Positions 25,290-33,013 of a stretch of DNA of 33,056 bases are shown here, in pieces (position 1 is the first letter of the stretch; each line of letters opens with the position of its first letter). A program made the position numbers and the translations under genes. Source of the DNA: Acidimicrobiia bacterium (GTDB lineage: Bacteria; Actinomycetota; Acidimicrobiia; Spongiisociales; UBA5794). The stretch covers positions 1 through 33,056 of the forward strand of contig JALSQW010000057.1 in the NCBI GenBank assembly GCA_026985095.1, written 5' to 3'. Below the pieces are notes generated by a model. The model had not been told where the DNA came from and searched no databases. It saw only the letters and a list, made by a program, of their open reading frames with translations.

Positions 25290-26999
25290 ATGGCGCGCAG
25301 GATCGTTGGCTGGATCGTGGCCGCCTCGCTCGTCGCCGCATCCTGCACGTCGACGTCACCGGCCACGACGACCTCGCCGACCACGCCTTCGACGACGTCG
25401 GCGTCGGCGACGTCGCCGACCACCACGCTCCCTCCCACCGAGTCGGACCATGAGGTCGCGATCGGCGTCGAGCTCCCGATCGGCTCCCTGAACCCCTTCG
25501 CGGCGGATGGGTTCCGTGAGCGCATCGCGGGCAACCTCGTGTGGGCGATCGTCTACGACCTCGATCCCCAGACGTGGGAGAAGATCCCCGACGTCGTGGT
25601 CGACCTGCCGTCTCGCAGCGGCGGGATCACGCGCAACGACGACGGGACGATGACGGTCCGGTACGAGATCGTCGACGGCGCCAGGTGGAGCGACGGGGAG
25701 CCGATCACCGGCGCCGACGTCGCCTTCACCGCCGAGGCGATGCGCGACATGGCCGAGCGAGGCGTCCGCAACGTCGATCCAGTGATGGCGACGCTGCTCG
25801 CGGCGGAGTCCTCGGGACCGGTGGCGTCCCTGACCTTCTCCGAGCCGTCGCTCATCGTCGAGGACGCGCTGTGGGTCGTCCTGCCTGCCCACACGCTCGG
25901 CGATATCGACCAGATCGAGACCACCGAGGCGTCGCTGTGGCCGTCGGGAGGTCCGTTCGTCGTGGACACGTTCGCCCCCGCGGGCGAGAGCCGTTTCGTG
26001 CGCAACGAGGCCTACTGGAAGACGGACGCCGCCGGCGAGCGGTTGCCGTATCTCGACGTCGTGACGATCGCCCCTGCGGGCCGTCTCGCCGACGGTGAGC
26101 CGGCCAGTCCGGTCGCCGACTTCGTCCTCCACCGCTTCGACGTGGTGCCGGTGAGTCCCACCGCCGAGGATGTCCGTCGGGTGGAAGGCGCGGTCGAGCA
26201 AGGCGCGGAGCTCCAGCACGTCCGCACGCCGGTGATCGAGCAGCTCACGTTCAACTTCTCCGACACCCGCCTGGCGGTGAATCCGGATTCGGTGAACGAG
26301 ATCCTCGACTTCCGTCGGGCGATCGCGAGCGCGATCGATCCGCAACGCATCCTCGCCGAGGCCGCCGTTCCGTGGCTCCCCGAGACGCCGGGCCTGCTGG
26401 CCCCCGCCGGCGAATCGGCATGGTCGGTCTACCAGAACGCGTTCACGGTCGTTCCCGACCTGCCCGCAGGCGCCGCGTCGATCGTCACCACCACGGGCAA
26501 CGCCGACGAGCGGCCCCGGATCGTGCAGGCCCTCCGTACGGTGTTCGCCGCCGCAGGCGTGGCCTACGAGTCGCGGCTCGAGGACTCCCAGTCGTTCTTC
26601 CAACAAACGATCGTCGACGGCAGCTACGACATCGGGCTGTGGGCATGGGTCGCCGACGGCTCCTACCGCGGCACGATCGGGCTGATGGAGCTCCTCGACC
26701 CGGCCGCCTCACCACCCGACGGCAACTACGGCAACTGGGGCGCGGCCGGCACCGCGAGCGACGCGACCCGACGCTTCTCGGCGATCGTCGACGAGGCCCG
26801 CACGACGGTCGCGGCCGACCGTTTCGACGAGCTCGTGCGAGAAGCGGAGGCGATCCTGGCCAGGGAGCTGCCACTGATCCCGCTGTTCTCTCGGGGGTCG
26901 GCCGTCGCCGTGTGGCCCGACAGCGTGACCGGCGTGGTCCACAACGGCACCCGTTCCGACTTCACCTGGAACATCGAACGCTGGCGTCGGGCGGAGTGA
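25290..26999 (+). CDS. Peptide-type ABC transporter substrate-binding lipoprotein
   Basis: This 569-residue SBP_bac_5-type protein starts with signal peptide MARRIVGWIVAASLVAASC, which ends at the lipidated Cys (19), and a Thr/Ser/Pro tether follows. The body shows IGVELPIGSLNPFAADG, VRYEIVDGARWSDGEPITGA and DVAFTAEAM, the usual start of oligopeptide and nickel binders. YWKTDAAGERLPYLD and FRRAIASAIDP come later. The second ATG (25290) is four bases after GGAGG; the first (25287) is too close. No permease or ATPase gene is next to it, so it is an orphan here. Confidence 0.88.
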   Translation: MARRIVGWIVAASLVAASCTSTSPATTTSPTTPSTTSASATSPTTTLPPTESDHEVAIGVELPIGSLNPFAADGFRERIAGNLVWAIVYDLDPQTWEKIPDVVVDLPSRSGGITRNDDGTMTVRYEIVDGARWSDGEPITGADVAFTAEAMRDMAERGVRNVDPVMATLLAAESSGPVASLTFSEPSLIVEDALWVVLPAHTLGDIDQIETTEASLWPSGGPFVVDTFAPAGESRFVRNEAYWKTDAAGERLPYLDVVTIAPAGRLADGEPASPVADFVLHRFDVVPVSPTAEDVRRVEGAVEQGAELQHVRTPVIEQLTFNFSDTRLAVNPDSVNEILDFRRAIASAIDPQRILAEAAVPWLPETPGLLAPAGESAWSVYQNAFTVVPDLPAGAASIVTTTGNADERPRIVQALRTVFAAAGVAYESRLEDSQSFFQQTIVDGSYDIGLWAWVADGSYRGTIGLMELLDPAASPPDGNYGNWGAAGTASDATRRFSAIVDEARTTVAADRFDELVREAEAILARELPLIPLFSRGSAVAVWPDSVTGVVHNGTRSDFTWNIERWRRAE

Positions 27000-27002
27000 C
27001 GT

Positions 27003-27413
27003 CTACGGGAGGCCGGAGAACGCCGAGCGGATCTCGGGAGGGATCGGGGTGGGTCGGCGGCTGTCGGCGTCGATGACCACGTACACCTCGTGGCCGCGGG
27101 CGACGACCTCCCCGGTGGTTTCGTTCAGGGTCTCCATGCCGAACACGATGGACGTGCGGCCCAGCTCCTGGACGGTGAGGGTCGTGACCAGCTCGTCGCC
27201 GAGCGTCGCCTCCCCGAGGTAGTCGCATTCGAGGTGGGCCACGACGAACTCATAGCCGCCGTTGTCGGCGGCGAGGAACGACACGCCGGCGGCGGCGAAC
27301 CCATCGGTGAGGACGTCGTCCCAATAGACGAGGTACCGGACGTTGAAGACGTGCCCGTAGGCATCGACGTCCCAGAAGCGGACCTTGCGACGGTACTGGA
27401 CGGGACCGACCAT
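27003..27413 (-). CDS. Hotdog-fold thioesterase (4HBT type)
   Basis: This 136-residue acyl-CoA thioesterase-like protein begins VQYRRKVRFWDVDAYGHVFN and continues RYLVYWDDVL, the YbgC/4HBT signature whose Asp (D-x-x-GH) acts in hydrolysis. The later part holds HLECDYLGEATLGDELVTTL. ATG 27413 is chosen because a -10 box (TACGAT) lies exactly six bases upstream; an open frame further upstream has no similarity. It converges on the substrate-binding gene with no gap and is divergent from the SHOCT gene. Confidence 0.87.
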   Translation of the reverse strand: MVGPVQYRRKVRFWDVDAYGHVFNVRYLVYWDDVLTDGFAAAGVSFLAADNGGYEFVVAHLECDYLGEATLGDELVTTLTVQELGRTSIVFGMETLNETTGEVVARGHEVYVVIDADSRRPTPIPPEIRSAFSGLP

Positions 27414-27419
27414 GGTCCG

Positions 27420-27425
27420 ATCGTA
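27420..27425 (-). promoter_or_regulatory. -10 box of the thioesterase gene
   Basis: TACGAT on the minus strand, six bases before the ATG at 27413. Confidence 0.5.
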
Positions 27426-27454
27426 GACGACCGGCGACAGCGCCCCGAGACCGG

Positions 27455-27473
27455 TACCCTCCTGGGGAGGGTA
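27455..27473 (+). promoter_or_regulatory. Inverted repeat of CsoR-operator type
   Basis: TACCCTCC and GGAGGGTA (8-bp arms) surround TGG. The TACCC...GGGTA outline is that of copper-sensing CsoR operators. The left arm also contains a TACCCT -10-like box that would start transcription about 23 bases before the ATG at 27490. The genes it controls include a copper protein. No csoR gene is in the window. Confidence 0.55.
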
Positions 27474-27489
27474 TGAAAGGAGCATTGGC

Positions 27490-27714
27490 ATGATGTGGGG
27501 ACCGTGGATGGGGTTCGGCGGCCTGTGGATGCTGCTGGTCGTCGTCGGGATCGTGCTGCTGGTCGTCTGGGCCGCCCGCGGCGCATCGGGGGACGCCTCC
27601 GGCGGCTCGACGTCGCCGAACCGCGCCCTCGACATCCTCGACGAGCGGTTCGCCCGCGGCGAGATCGACGAGGAGGAGTACCGCAAGCGCCGCCGCCTCC
27701 TCGAAGGTTCGTGA
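27490..27714 (+). CDS. Small membrane protein with SHOCT domain
   Basis: This 74-residue protein has one N-terminal helix (GLWMLLVVVGIVLLVVWAA), a Gly/Ser linker and a SHOCT motif: LDILDERFARGEIDEEEYRK. SHOCT (short C-terminal domain) is a small helical module of uncertain role, often in oligomeric membrane or DNA-binding proteins. AAAGGAG lies seven bases before the ATG. It is separated by a single base from the cupredoxin gene, so the two form an operon. Confidence 0.88.
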   Translation: MMWGPWMGFGGLWMLLVVVGIVLLVVWAARGASGDASGGSTSPNRALDILDERFARGEIDEEEYRKRRRLLEGS

Positions 27715-27715
27715 C

Positions 27716-28165
27716 ATGCGAGACAAGGGCCTGTTCTGGACGGGGATCGCCCTGGTCCTGATCGGCCTCGCCGGCGGACTGCTGGGCGGTCCGGGATGGG
27801 TCGACGGGACCTGGCCGATGGGTCCGGGTATGCACGCCCGGTGGGACGTGTACCTGGGGGGCTCCTCGACCGACGCGCCGTTGCCCGATGCCAGGACGAT
27901 CGAGGTGCGAGCCACCGAGTTCGGCTTCTCGCCCTCCGAACTGACCGCGACGGTCGGTGAGCCGATCAACATCGAGCTCCGCAACGACGGGAACCTGCTG
28001 CACGACCTCACCATCGACGAGTTCGGCTTCCGGGTCGTCGCCGGGCCGGGCGAGACCCGCACCGCCGGGTTCGTCCCGGATCGGGCGGGCACCTTCACCT
28101 TCACCTGCTCGGTGCCGGGCCACGCCCAAGCCGGGATGGTCGGAACGCTGCGGGTCGCCCCGTGA
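27716..28165 (+). CDS. Membrane-anchored cupredoxin
   Basis: This 149-residue protein has an N-terminal helix (FWTGIALVLIGLAGGLLGG), a Gly/Pro/Met linker and a cupredoxin domain (about 58-149). Type 1 copper ligands are visible: H96 (NLLHDL), C131, H136 and M141 (TCSVPGHAQAGM). It should carry electrons or bind copper on the outside of the membrane. The linker holds W-P-M-G-P-G-M-H, possibly extra copper contacts. Together with the SHOCT protein and the upstream operator it looks like a small copper-responsive unit; the redox partner is unknown. Confidence 0.88.
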   Translation: MRDKGLFWTGIALVLIGLAGGLLGGPGWVDGTWPMGPGMHARWDVYLGGSSTDAPLPDARTIEVRATEFGFSPSELTATVGEPINIELRNDGNLLHDLTIDEFGFRVVAGPGETRTAGFVPDRAGTFTFTCSVPGHAQAGMVGTLRVAP

Positions 28166-28190
28166 CCCATCGGCCCGCCACGAGTCCTGA

Positions 28191-28196
28191 TATCCT
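28191..28196 (+). promoter_or_regulatory. -10 box for tRNA-Ser(GCU)
   Basis: TATCCT ends 10 bases before the 5' end of the tRNA, the same spacing as for tRNA-Ala at 6410. Confidence 0.5.
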
Positions 28197-28206
28197 GCCC
28201 CGACCT

Positions 28207-28298
<92 letters not shown>

Positions 28299-28314
28299 GT
28301 TCAGGGACGCCGCG

Positions 28315-29982
28315 TCACGCTGCGGCCCATGCTGCGACCATCCGCGCCAGGGTCTCGAGCGGGACACCTCCCGAGCCGAGCACCGTGTCATGGAAGCCTC
28401 TGATGTCGAAGCGGTCGCCCATCGCGGCTTCGGCGTCGGCGCGCATCTTCTGGATCTCGAGGCGCCCGATCATGTAGCTGAGGGCCTGGCCGGGCATCGA
28501 CGCGATGTACCGGTCGATCTCCTCGGTGATGGTGTGGAGGGTCATCGGCGAGTTCTCGGCCATGAAGTCGATCGCCTGCTGGCGCGACCAGCCGAGGGCA
28601 TGGACGCCGGTGTCGACGACGAGACGTCCCGCCCGCATGGAGTCGGCCGACAGCATCCCCATCCGGTCGAGGGCGGAACCGTAGAGGCCCATCTCGTCGG
28701 AGAGGCGTTCGGTGTACAGCGCCCATCCTTCGCCGTAGGCCACGACGTGGGCGTGGCGGCGGAAGGCGGGGATCTCGTCGCCGAGCTCCTGCGCGATGGC
28801 GAGTTGGAGGTGATGGCCGGGGATGCCTTCGTGGAAGGCGGTCGCTTCGACCTCATAGGTCCCCCACGATGTCGGGTCGGCGGTGTTCATGAAGAAGATG
28901 CCGGGTCGAGTCCCGTCCTCGGCGGGTGGGAAGTAGAAGGCCTGGGCACCCGACGGGGTCTCCTGGACGAGGCAGTCGGCCTTCGGGAGCCGTCCGAACC
29001 AGTCCCCCATCGCCGCACGGGCCTTCCGGAAGGCCTCCTCGGCGGCGGCGCGAACGCCCTCGCCGGTGGTGTGGTGGAGCGCGGGGTCGTCACGTAGCCG
29101 GGCGAAGATCTCTTGGAGGTCGTCGGTGCCGAGGACCTCCCGGCCGAGTTCGCGGTACTCGCCGGCGAGGCGTTCGATCTGGCGAAGGCCGATCTCGTGG
29201 ATCTCTTCGGCCTGCATGGGCAGGGTCGTGTAGCGGTGGATGGACCGGGCGTAGGCGACCTCTCCGCCCGGCACCCACATGAGCCCCTCCCGTCCGGCTG
29301 GGCGAGCCACCGGCGCCACCTCGTCTCGCAGGACGTCGCGTTGGCGCTCGAGGGCGGGGCGAATGAACTGGGCGACGACGTCGGTGAGGGCCTGGCGCCA
29401 TGCTGCGGTCTGCTCGGCGGTGAACGACGGCGGGACCTGGGTGGCGAGGAGACGATCGTCGGCCACCGGCGACGACAGCCATTCGTCGAGCTGGGCGATG
29501 ACCCCGTCGACGGCGAACGCCGGCGGTACCCGGCCCGAGGCGACACCTTCGCGGTACCGGGCGGTCGTCTGGTCGACCGTGCGCCCGATGGCGCGGTACT
29601 TGGCGACCATGGCGTCTGCGACGTCGGCGTCGGGGACCGACAGCATCGGGGCGATGAGCTTGGCGACCACCGGGAACCCGAAGATGGGGTCGACCGCGAA
29701 CTCGGCGAGACGCGTCTGTTGGAGGTCGGCCTCGGTCTGGGTGTCGAACATGAGGACCTCGCGGGTGAGGGCGTCCTGATGGTCGAGGCCGGAGGGGTCG
29801 ACCTCTTCGGCCCGGCGGTGGAATTCCCGGAGCGTGGCGATGTGGGCGTCCTCGGCTTCGCGGCTGGCCTCTTCGAACCGGTCGGCGAACCGGTAGTCGC
29901 CTCGCATGTGGGCCTGCGTCGGGCTGTACTCGCTGCGATAGTCGAAGTACTCGTCGGCGATCGTGCGGATGTCGTCGGTCAC
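28315..29982 (-). CDS. DUF885 family metallopeptidase-like protein
   Basis: This 555-residue protein belongs to the DUF885 group. It has the family's zinc-site pattern FHEGIPGHHLQLA and a downstream YGEGWALYTERL, which supplies the third ligand Glu. SMPGQALSYMIGRLEIQKMR is also diagnostic. It has no signal peptide, so it is probably cytoplasmic; members are thought to be peptidases, with few characterised. The GTG start at 29982 has GGGGAG upstream. A longer form from an ATG at 30060 lacks similarity. It is transcribed towards tRNA-Ser, with 18 bases between. Confidence 0.88.
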   Translation of the reverse strand: MTDDIRTIADEYFDYRSEYSPTQAHMRGDYRFADRFEEASREAEDAHIATLREFHRRAEEVDPSGLDHQDALTREVLMFDTQTEADLQQTRLAEFAVDPIFGFPVVAKLIAPMLSVPDADVADAMVAKYRAIGRTVDQTTARYREGVASGRVPPAFAVDGVIAQLDEWLSSPVADDRLLATQVPPSFTAEQTAAWRQALTDVVAQFIRPALERQRDVLRDEVAPVARPAGREGLMWVPGGEVAYARSIHRYTTLPMQAEEIHEIGLRQIERLAGEYRELGREVLGTDDLQEIFARLRDDPALHHTTGEGVRAAAEEAFRKARAAMGDWFGRLPKADCLVQETPSGAQAFYFPPAEDGTRPGIFFMNTADPTSWGTYEVEATAFHEGIPGHHLQLAIAQELGDEIPAFRRHAHVVAYGEGWALYTERLSDEMGLYGSALDRMGMLSADSMRAGRLVVDTGVHALGWSRQQAIDFMAENSPMTLHTITEEIDRYIASMPGQALSYMIGRLEIQKMRADAEAAMGDRFDIRGFHDTVLGSGGVPLETLARMVAAWAAA

Positions 29983-30058
29983 GGAATCTCCCCGGTTGGT
30001 CCGGGGAGAGAGCCTATCGCCCTCCTTCGCGGTGCCAACCCACCGGGGTAGGATCGTC

Positions 30059-30121
30059 ATGTCCGCCCGACGCGCACACGCCGGCTGCGGCGACTTCCGG
30101 GACATCGGAGGTCTGGCGTGA
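30059..30121 (+). CDS. Possible 20-residue leader peptide
   Basis: A short frame (MSARRAHAGCGDFRDIGGLA) begins four bases after TAGGAT (30049-30054), close to the leaderless layout seen elsewhere. A hairpin follows at 30133. No gene but a tRNA is downstream, so an attenuation role has no obvious target. It may be chance. Confidence 0.2.
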   Translation: MSARRAHAGCGDFRDIGGLA

Positions 30122-30132
30122 GCGCGGGAAGT

Positions 30133-30154
30133 GTCGACCCCCCCGAGGGTCGAC
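30133..30154 (+). terminator. Hairpin upstream of tRNA-Arg
   Basis: GTCGACCC and GGGTCGAC form a perfect 8-bp stem around CCCCGA. It stands about 60 bases before tRNA-Arg and 12 bases after the short frame at 30059, and could end transcription from the left. Confidence 0.45.
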
Positions 30155-30212
30155 GAGAGGTCGGCCCCCTTTCGGTTGCGGGAAGATCCGCACTACCGTT
30201 GTCCCCGACCAA

Positions 30213-30286
<74 letters not shown>

Positions 30287-30293
30287 CCGCTGA

Positions 30294-30316
30294 AATCCCT
30301 TGTGCCGCAAGGGATT
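30294..30316 (+). terminator. Hairpin after tRNA-Arg
   Basis: A 9-bp stem AATCCCTTG/CAAGGGATT with loop TGCCG. The 17-base core differs by one base from that after tRNA-Ile (4843-4859). Confidence 0.7.
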
Positions 30317-30320
30317 CCGC

Positions 30321-31460
30321 CTATTGGCCGGCCAGCTCGATGACGTCTGGTCCGCGTTTGGTCCGCATTTGGTCCGCGAGCGCTTCGCTGCGCACCTCAT
30401 CGAGCGCTGCGACGAGAGCCTCCATGTCGGATGGGAAGAGGTGCCCGTAGCGGTCCATCGTCACCGAGATCGATGAGTGACCGAGGTGCACCTGGATTGC
30501 CTTGGGGTGTGCCCCTTCGGCGATGAGCAGCGCGGCGCAGGTGTGTCGTAAGTCGTGGATGCGCAGTTCGTCGGGGAGCCCGGCGTCGGCGACGGCCTGG
30601 TACCAGACCTGACGTCGGAAGTTGGAGTTTCGTAGCGGCTTTCCCAGCGGCGAGGTGAAGACCAACGCGTCGGGGTCGTCGTCCACCTCTCGAGCGAGGT
30701 GCTCGGCCAGTAGCTCGCTGAGGAACGCGGGGATGATCACCATCCGCCGGCGGTACGTCTTGGTGGCGCCGAAGTGGAGCTTGCCTCGGGCCTCTGAGAG
30801 CGATTCTGCCACTTCGATACGGGATCGCAGCAGGTCGCATCGTCTGCGACGAACCGCGACGGCCTCGCCCCAGCGAAGGCCCCCGTAGGCGAGCAGATGC
30901 ACCAGTGTGCCGTAGGGCTCCCGAATCGCCGCGGCGAGGCGTTCGACCTCTTCGGCGGAGAGGAACAGCATCTCGGGGTCGGACTGGCGGGCCACCTTCA
31001 CACCGGCCACCGGGTTCACGACGAGATAGCCGGCCTCGACCGCCAGCGTCAGCATGGAGTTGAGCACCTGCCGGGCCTGACGCACCCCCGACGGTCCCAG
31101 CCCGGAGGCTTGCAGGTCGGCGACCCACTCCTCGACGGCCATGCGATCGACGTGACGGAGCTGGTCGCTGCCGAACGCGGGGAGGACGTGGGCGCGGAGA
31201 TTGGACTCGTAACCGGCCAGGGTCTTGGGCTTGAGATGGGCCTTGGTGCGCAGCCACCGTCCGGACCATTCGGCAACGGTGGTCTTCGAGAGCCGAGGGT
31301 CGGTCCACTCACCTCGGATCCGGTCTGCCTCCACCGTGACGGCGAACCGACTTGCGTCGGCCTTTCTGAGGAAGCTCCGGGCCCGTTCCCGTCCCGACGG
31401 ATCCCGGTACCGGACCTGCCAGGGTCGCCGCCTCTCCGGTCGATGTTGGATGTGTGCCAT
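30321..31460 (-). CDS. int: Tyrosine-type site-specific integrase
   Basis: This 379-residue phage/ICE-type recombinase has an N-terminal arm-binding domain ([18 protein letters not shown]) and a SAM-like core-binding domain (about 60-150). The catalytic domain carries Arg in [22 protein letters not shown] (H-x-x-R), [15 protein letters not shown] and the nucleophile Tyr in DRYGH. It lies directly next to tRNA-Arg with its 3' end towards the tRNA, the usual layout at an attL junction. GAGGAGG precedes the ATG. The excisionase gene is 31 bases upstream on the same strand. Confidence 0.95.
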   Translation of the reverse strand: MAHIQHRPERRRPWQVRYRDPSGRERARSFLRKADASRFAVTVEADRIRGEWTDPRLSKTTVAEWSGRWLRTKAHLKPKTLAGYESNLRAHVLPAFGSDQLRHVDRMAVEEWVADLQASGLGPSGVRQARQVLNSMLTLAVEAGYLVVNPVAGVKVARQSDPEMLFLSAEEVERLAAAIREPYGTLVHLLAYGGLRWGEAVAVRRRRCDLLRSRIEVAESLSEARGKLHFGATKTYRRRMVIIPAFLSELLAEHLAREVDDDPDALVFTSPLGKPLRNSNFRRQVWYQAVADAGLPDELRIHDLRHTCAALLIAEGAHPKAIQVHLGHSSISVTMDRYGHLFPSDMEALVAALDEVRSEALADQMRTKRGPDVIELAGQ

Positions 31461-31491
31461 GGTTGGACGCCTCCTCGCTCACCTGTCGCCA

Positions 31492-31683
31492 TCAAACCAC
31501 GTCTGCTCGAGCCTTGTTCTCGATCCACTCCTCGACGTCGGCCCACCGGTAGCGGACATGCCGACCGACACGGAACCCCGGCGGTCCCTGCCGGCGGTAG
31601 CGCCACGCATACAGCGTGGCGACCGGCACCCCGAGGTATTCGGCGAGATCCTCCACGGTCAGCAGTCTGTCGCGGTGTTCCAT
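31492..31683 (-). CDS. xis: Excisionase-like helix-turn-helix protein
   Basis: This 63-residue protein of the MerR-like excisionase type reads LLTVEDLAEYLGVPVATLYA, then W-x-RRQGPPGFRVGRHVRYR and WADVEEWIENK. This is the usual DNA-binding domain of small Xis/AlpA proteins in actinobacterial elements. It would bend DNA for excision and may control int. The AGGGTT repeats just upstream are candidate binding sites. Confidence 0.88.
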   Translation of the reverse strand: MEHRDRLLTVEDLAEYLGVPVATLYAWRYRRQGPPGFRVGRHVRYRWADVEEWIENKARADVV

Positions 31684-31699
31684 GTGCCGATTCTCCGCC

Positions 31700-31871
31700 G
31701 GAACCCTCTCATCAGAGTGTCAGGAACCCTCCAACTCGACGCTCATCTCGCCCGAAACCCGCATCGGGGGCCGCGGAATCGGGCGGCCCGGTAACCCTCG
31801 CCCCGCAACGAGTTGGAGGGTTCTCGAAAGGGTTTCCGAAAGGGTTTCTGAAACTCTGGTGAAAGGGTTCG
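31700..31871. repeat. Cluster of AGGGTT repeats with a 15-bp inverted repeat
   Basis: GGAACCCTC at 31700-31708 and 31723-31731 and AACCCTC at 31793 (minus orientation) face GGAGGGTTC at 31815-31823, a tandem exact 12-mer CGAAAGGGTTTC at 31825-31836 and 31837-31848, and GAAAGGGTTCG at 31861-31871. The 15-base segment 31724-31738 is the exact reverse complement of 31809-31823. The layout recalls arm-type recombination sites or origin iterons. The rest of the gene-free stretch up to 32119 shows nothing I can support. Confidence 0.75.
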
Positions 31872-32119
31872 CAACGACACTTGCCCCATGAACCCTGTCC
31901 CGGGGCGGCTGCCCCGTCGCCGGAGTCCCGGGAGACCCGTGATCCGGCGAGAGCGGCCGTCTGTGGACCCTGAGGCTGCCCTGCGGGCTCCGAGGAGACC
32001 ACGAGGACGCTACAGGGCGCCCAGAGCCCATCGGTCGAGCCACAGCCGATGCCGGACAGCCACAGGAACCACAGCGTCGCCAGGAAGACCAGCGACACGA
32101 GTCCGAAGGAGGAGATCCG

Positions 32120-32257
32120 ATGTCAGACACGCCAACCGCAGCGAAACGAGGCCACCGAGCCGCGAACCACGCGCTGCTTCGTCCCCCGCGCGGCCAGCGC
32201 AGAACCCCCTCAACCACTACACGCACGTGCAACACCGTTGCCGATGTCTACATGTAG
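32120..32257 (+). CDS. Possible small basic protein of the element
   Basis: A 45-residue frame (MSDTPTAAKRGHRAANHALL...) with a very good ribosome site, AAGGAGGAGA, six bases before the ATG. It is rich in Arg and Thr with no known motif. Its last codons lie inside the 16-bp palindrome, and the regulator gene follows 15 bases later. It could be a genuine small element protein or a leader for that gene. Confidence 0.4.
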   Translation: MSDTPTAAKRGHRAANHALLRPPRGQRRTPSTTTRTCNTVADVYM

Positions 32258-32260
32258 ACA
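32245..32260. promoter_or_regulatory. 16-bp perfect palindrome, likely operator
   Basis: TGTCTACATGTAGACA is its own reverse complement. It overlaps the stop of the small frame and ends 12 bases before the ATG of an RHH-type regulator, a natural place for self-repression. Confidence 0.6.
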
Positions 32261-32272
32261 CGGGGGATCCTG

Positions 32273-32806
32273 ATGGGCCTCGACCGTGGCGTGCTCGCAC
32301 GGATCGACCGCAGACTGCACGCCAGCCTCGACCAGGATGAGACCTGGCGGATGGTGCGGGTCCCGACCACACCGGCGATGTGGTCGACGTGGAAACGGTA
32401 CTGCGAGACGGCCGGAGTGTCGATGGGCCGCGCCATCGCCATCCTGATCGGCCACGAACTCGCCGGCGTGGTCGACGACGCGGAACCGGCAGGTGCGTCT
32501 GCGCCGGCGATCCGGGCCGGTGAGGAACTGGCGAAGCGGAAAGCGGAGATCGCCCGGCGTGAACAGGAGCTGACGGCGGCGGAAGCTCGTCTGGGTGTCT
32601 GGGAGATGGAGCTGCGACGCCGACAACGAGACGTCGAGGCCCGGCAACGGCGGACCGTCTCACCGACCCTGGCTGGGGGATCCTGGGGTCGGGTGGGACG
32701 CAACGAGCCGTGTCCGTGCGGGTCGGGCCGTAAGTACAAACGCTGCCACGGAGCACCCGCTAGCCAACGTCGAGGTGGGTCCGGGACGGATGGCCTCACG
32801 GGGTGA
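32273..32806 (+). CDS. Ribbon-helix-helix-like protein with coiled coil and SEC-C zinc motif
   Basis: This protein has 177 residues. Residues 25-65 ([20 protein letters not shown], then [14 protein letters not shown]) look like a ribbon-helix-helix DNA-binding unit: a strand with alternating residues, a helix, GVS, a helix. Residues about 85-125 are a charged coiled coil ([20 protein letters not shown]). The end [19 protein letters not shown] is a clear SEC-C motif, which binds zinc through C-x-C and C-H. The combination is unfamiliar to me. It probably acts as a dimeric regulator or DNA-binding factor of the element, with the upstream palindrome as a target. Confidence 0.75.
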   Translation: MGLDRGVLARIDRRLHASLDQDETWRMVRVPTTPAMWSTWKRYCETAGVSMGRAIAILIGHELAGVVDDAEPAGASAPAIRAGEELAKRKAEIARREQELTAAEARLGVWEMELRRRQRDVEARQRRTVSPTLAGGSWGRVGRNEPCPCGSGRKYKRCHGAPASQRRGGSGTDGLTG

Positions 32807-32888
32807 GGAGGCCTCGGCGGGCAGCGGCGACCAGCCCCTGCGCCCGTCCGTCCACCCCCATCTTGTCCCACAGGCTCCGGAGGTGACG
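32796..32888 (-). pseudogene. Remnant of a LuxR-type regulator (C-terminal end)
   Basis: Thirty codons ending at a TGA (32796-32798) read RRHLRSLWDKMGVDGRAQGL, then [10 protein letters not shown]. This is the recognition helix and last helix of a LuxR/GerE HTH domain. Upstream of it (RQNTGPRHT) the similarity stops and no start is found, so only a fragment remains. Its end overlaps the 3' end of the SEC-C gene. Confidence 0.55.
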
Positions 32889-33013
32889 TCGGGTGTGCCG
32901 TGGCCCCGTATTCTGGCGCTTCGGATCTGAGCGGGGGGGTGGTGATCCACGGGAGGTGACAGGGGCCCTGCCAGTCTGGCGGTGTTCTACGCCGTCCAGA
33001 TGGGAGGACCCCT

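Noticed and set aside
31712-32098. 128-residue minus-strand frame with a lipobox-like start
   Set aside because: GTG start without SD, and it crosses the AGGGTT repeat field, whose repeated translation (FRNPFGNPFENP) is explained by the DNA repeats.
31888-32340. 150-residue plus-strand frame, Arg/Pro-rich
   Set aside because: Low complexity, no SD, and it overlaps the better-supported small frame at 32120 and the RHH/SEC-C gene.
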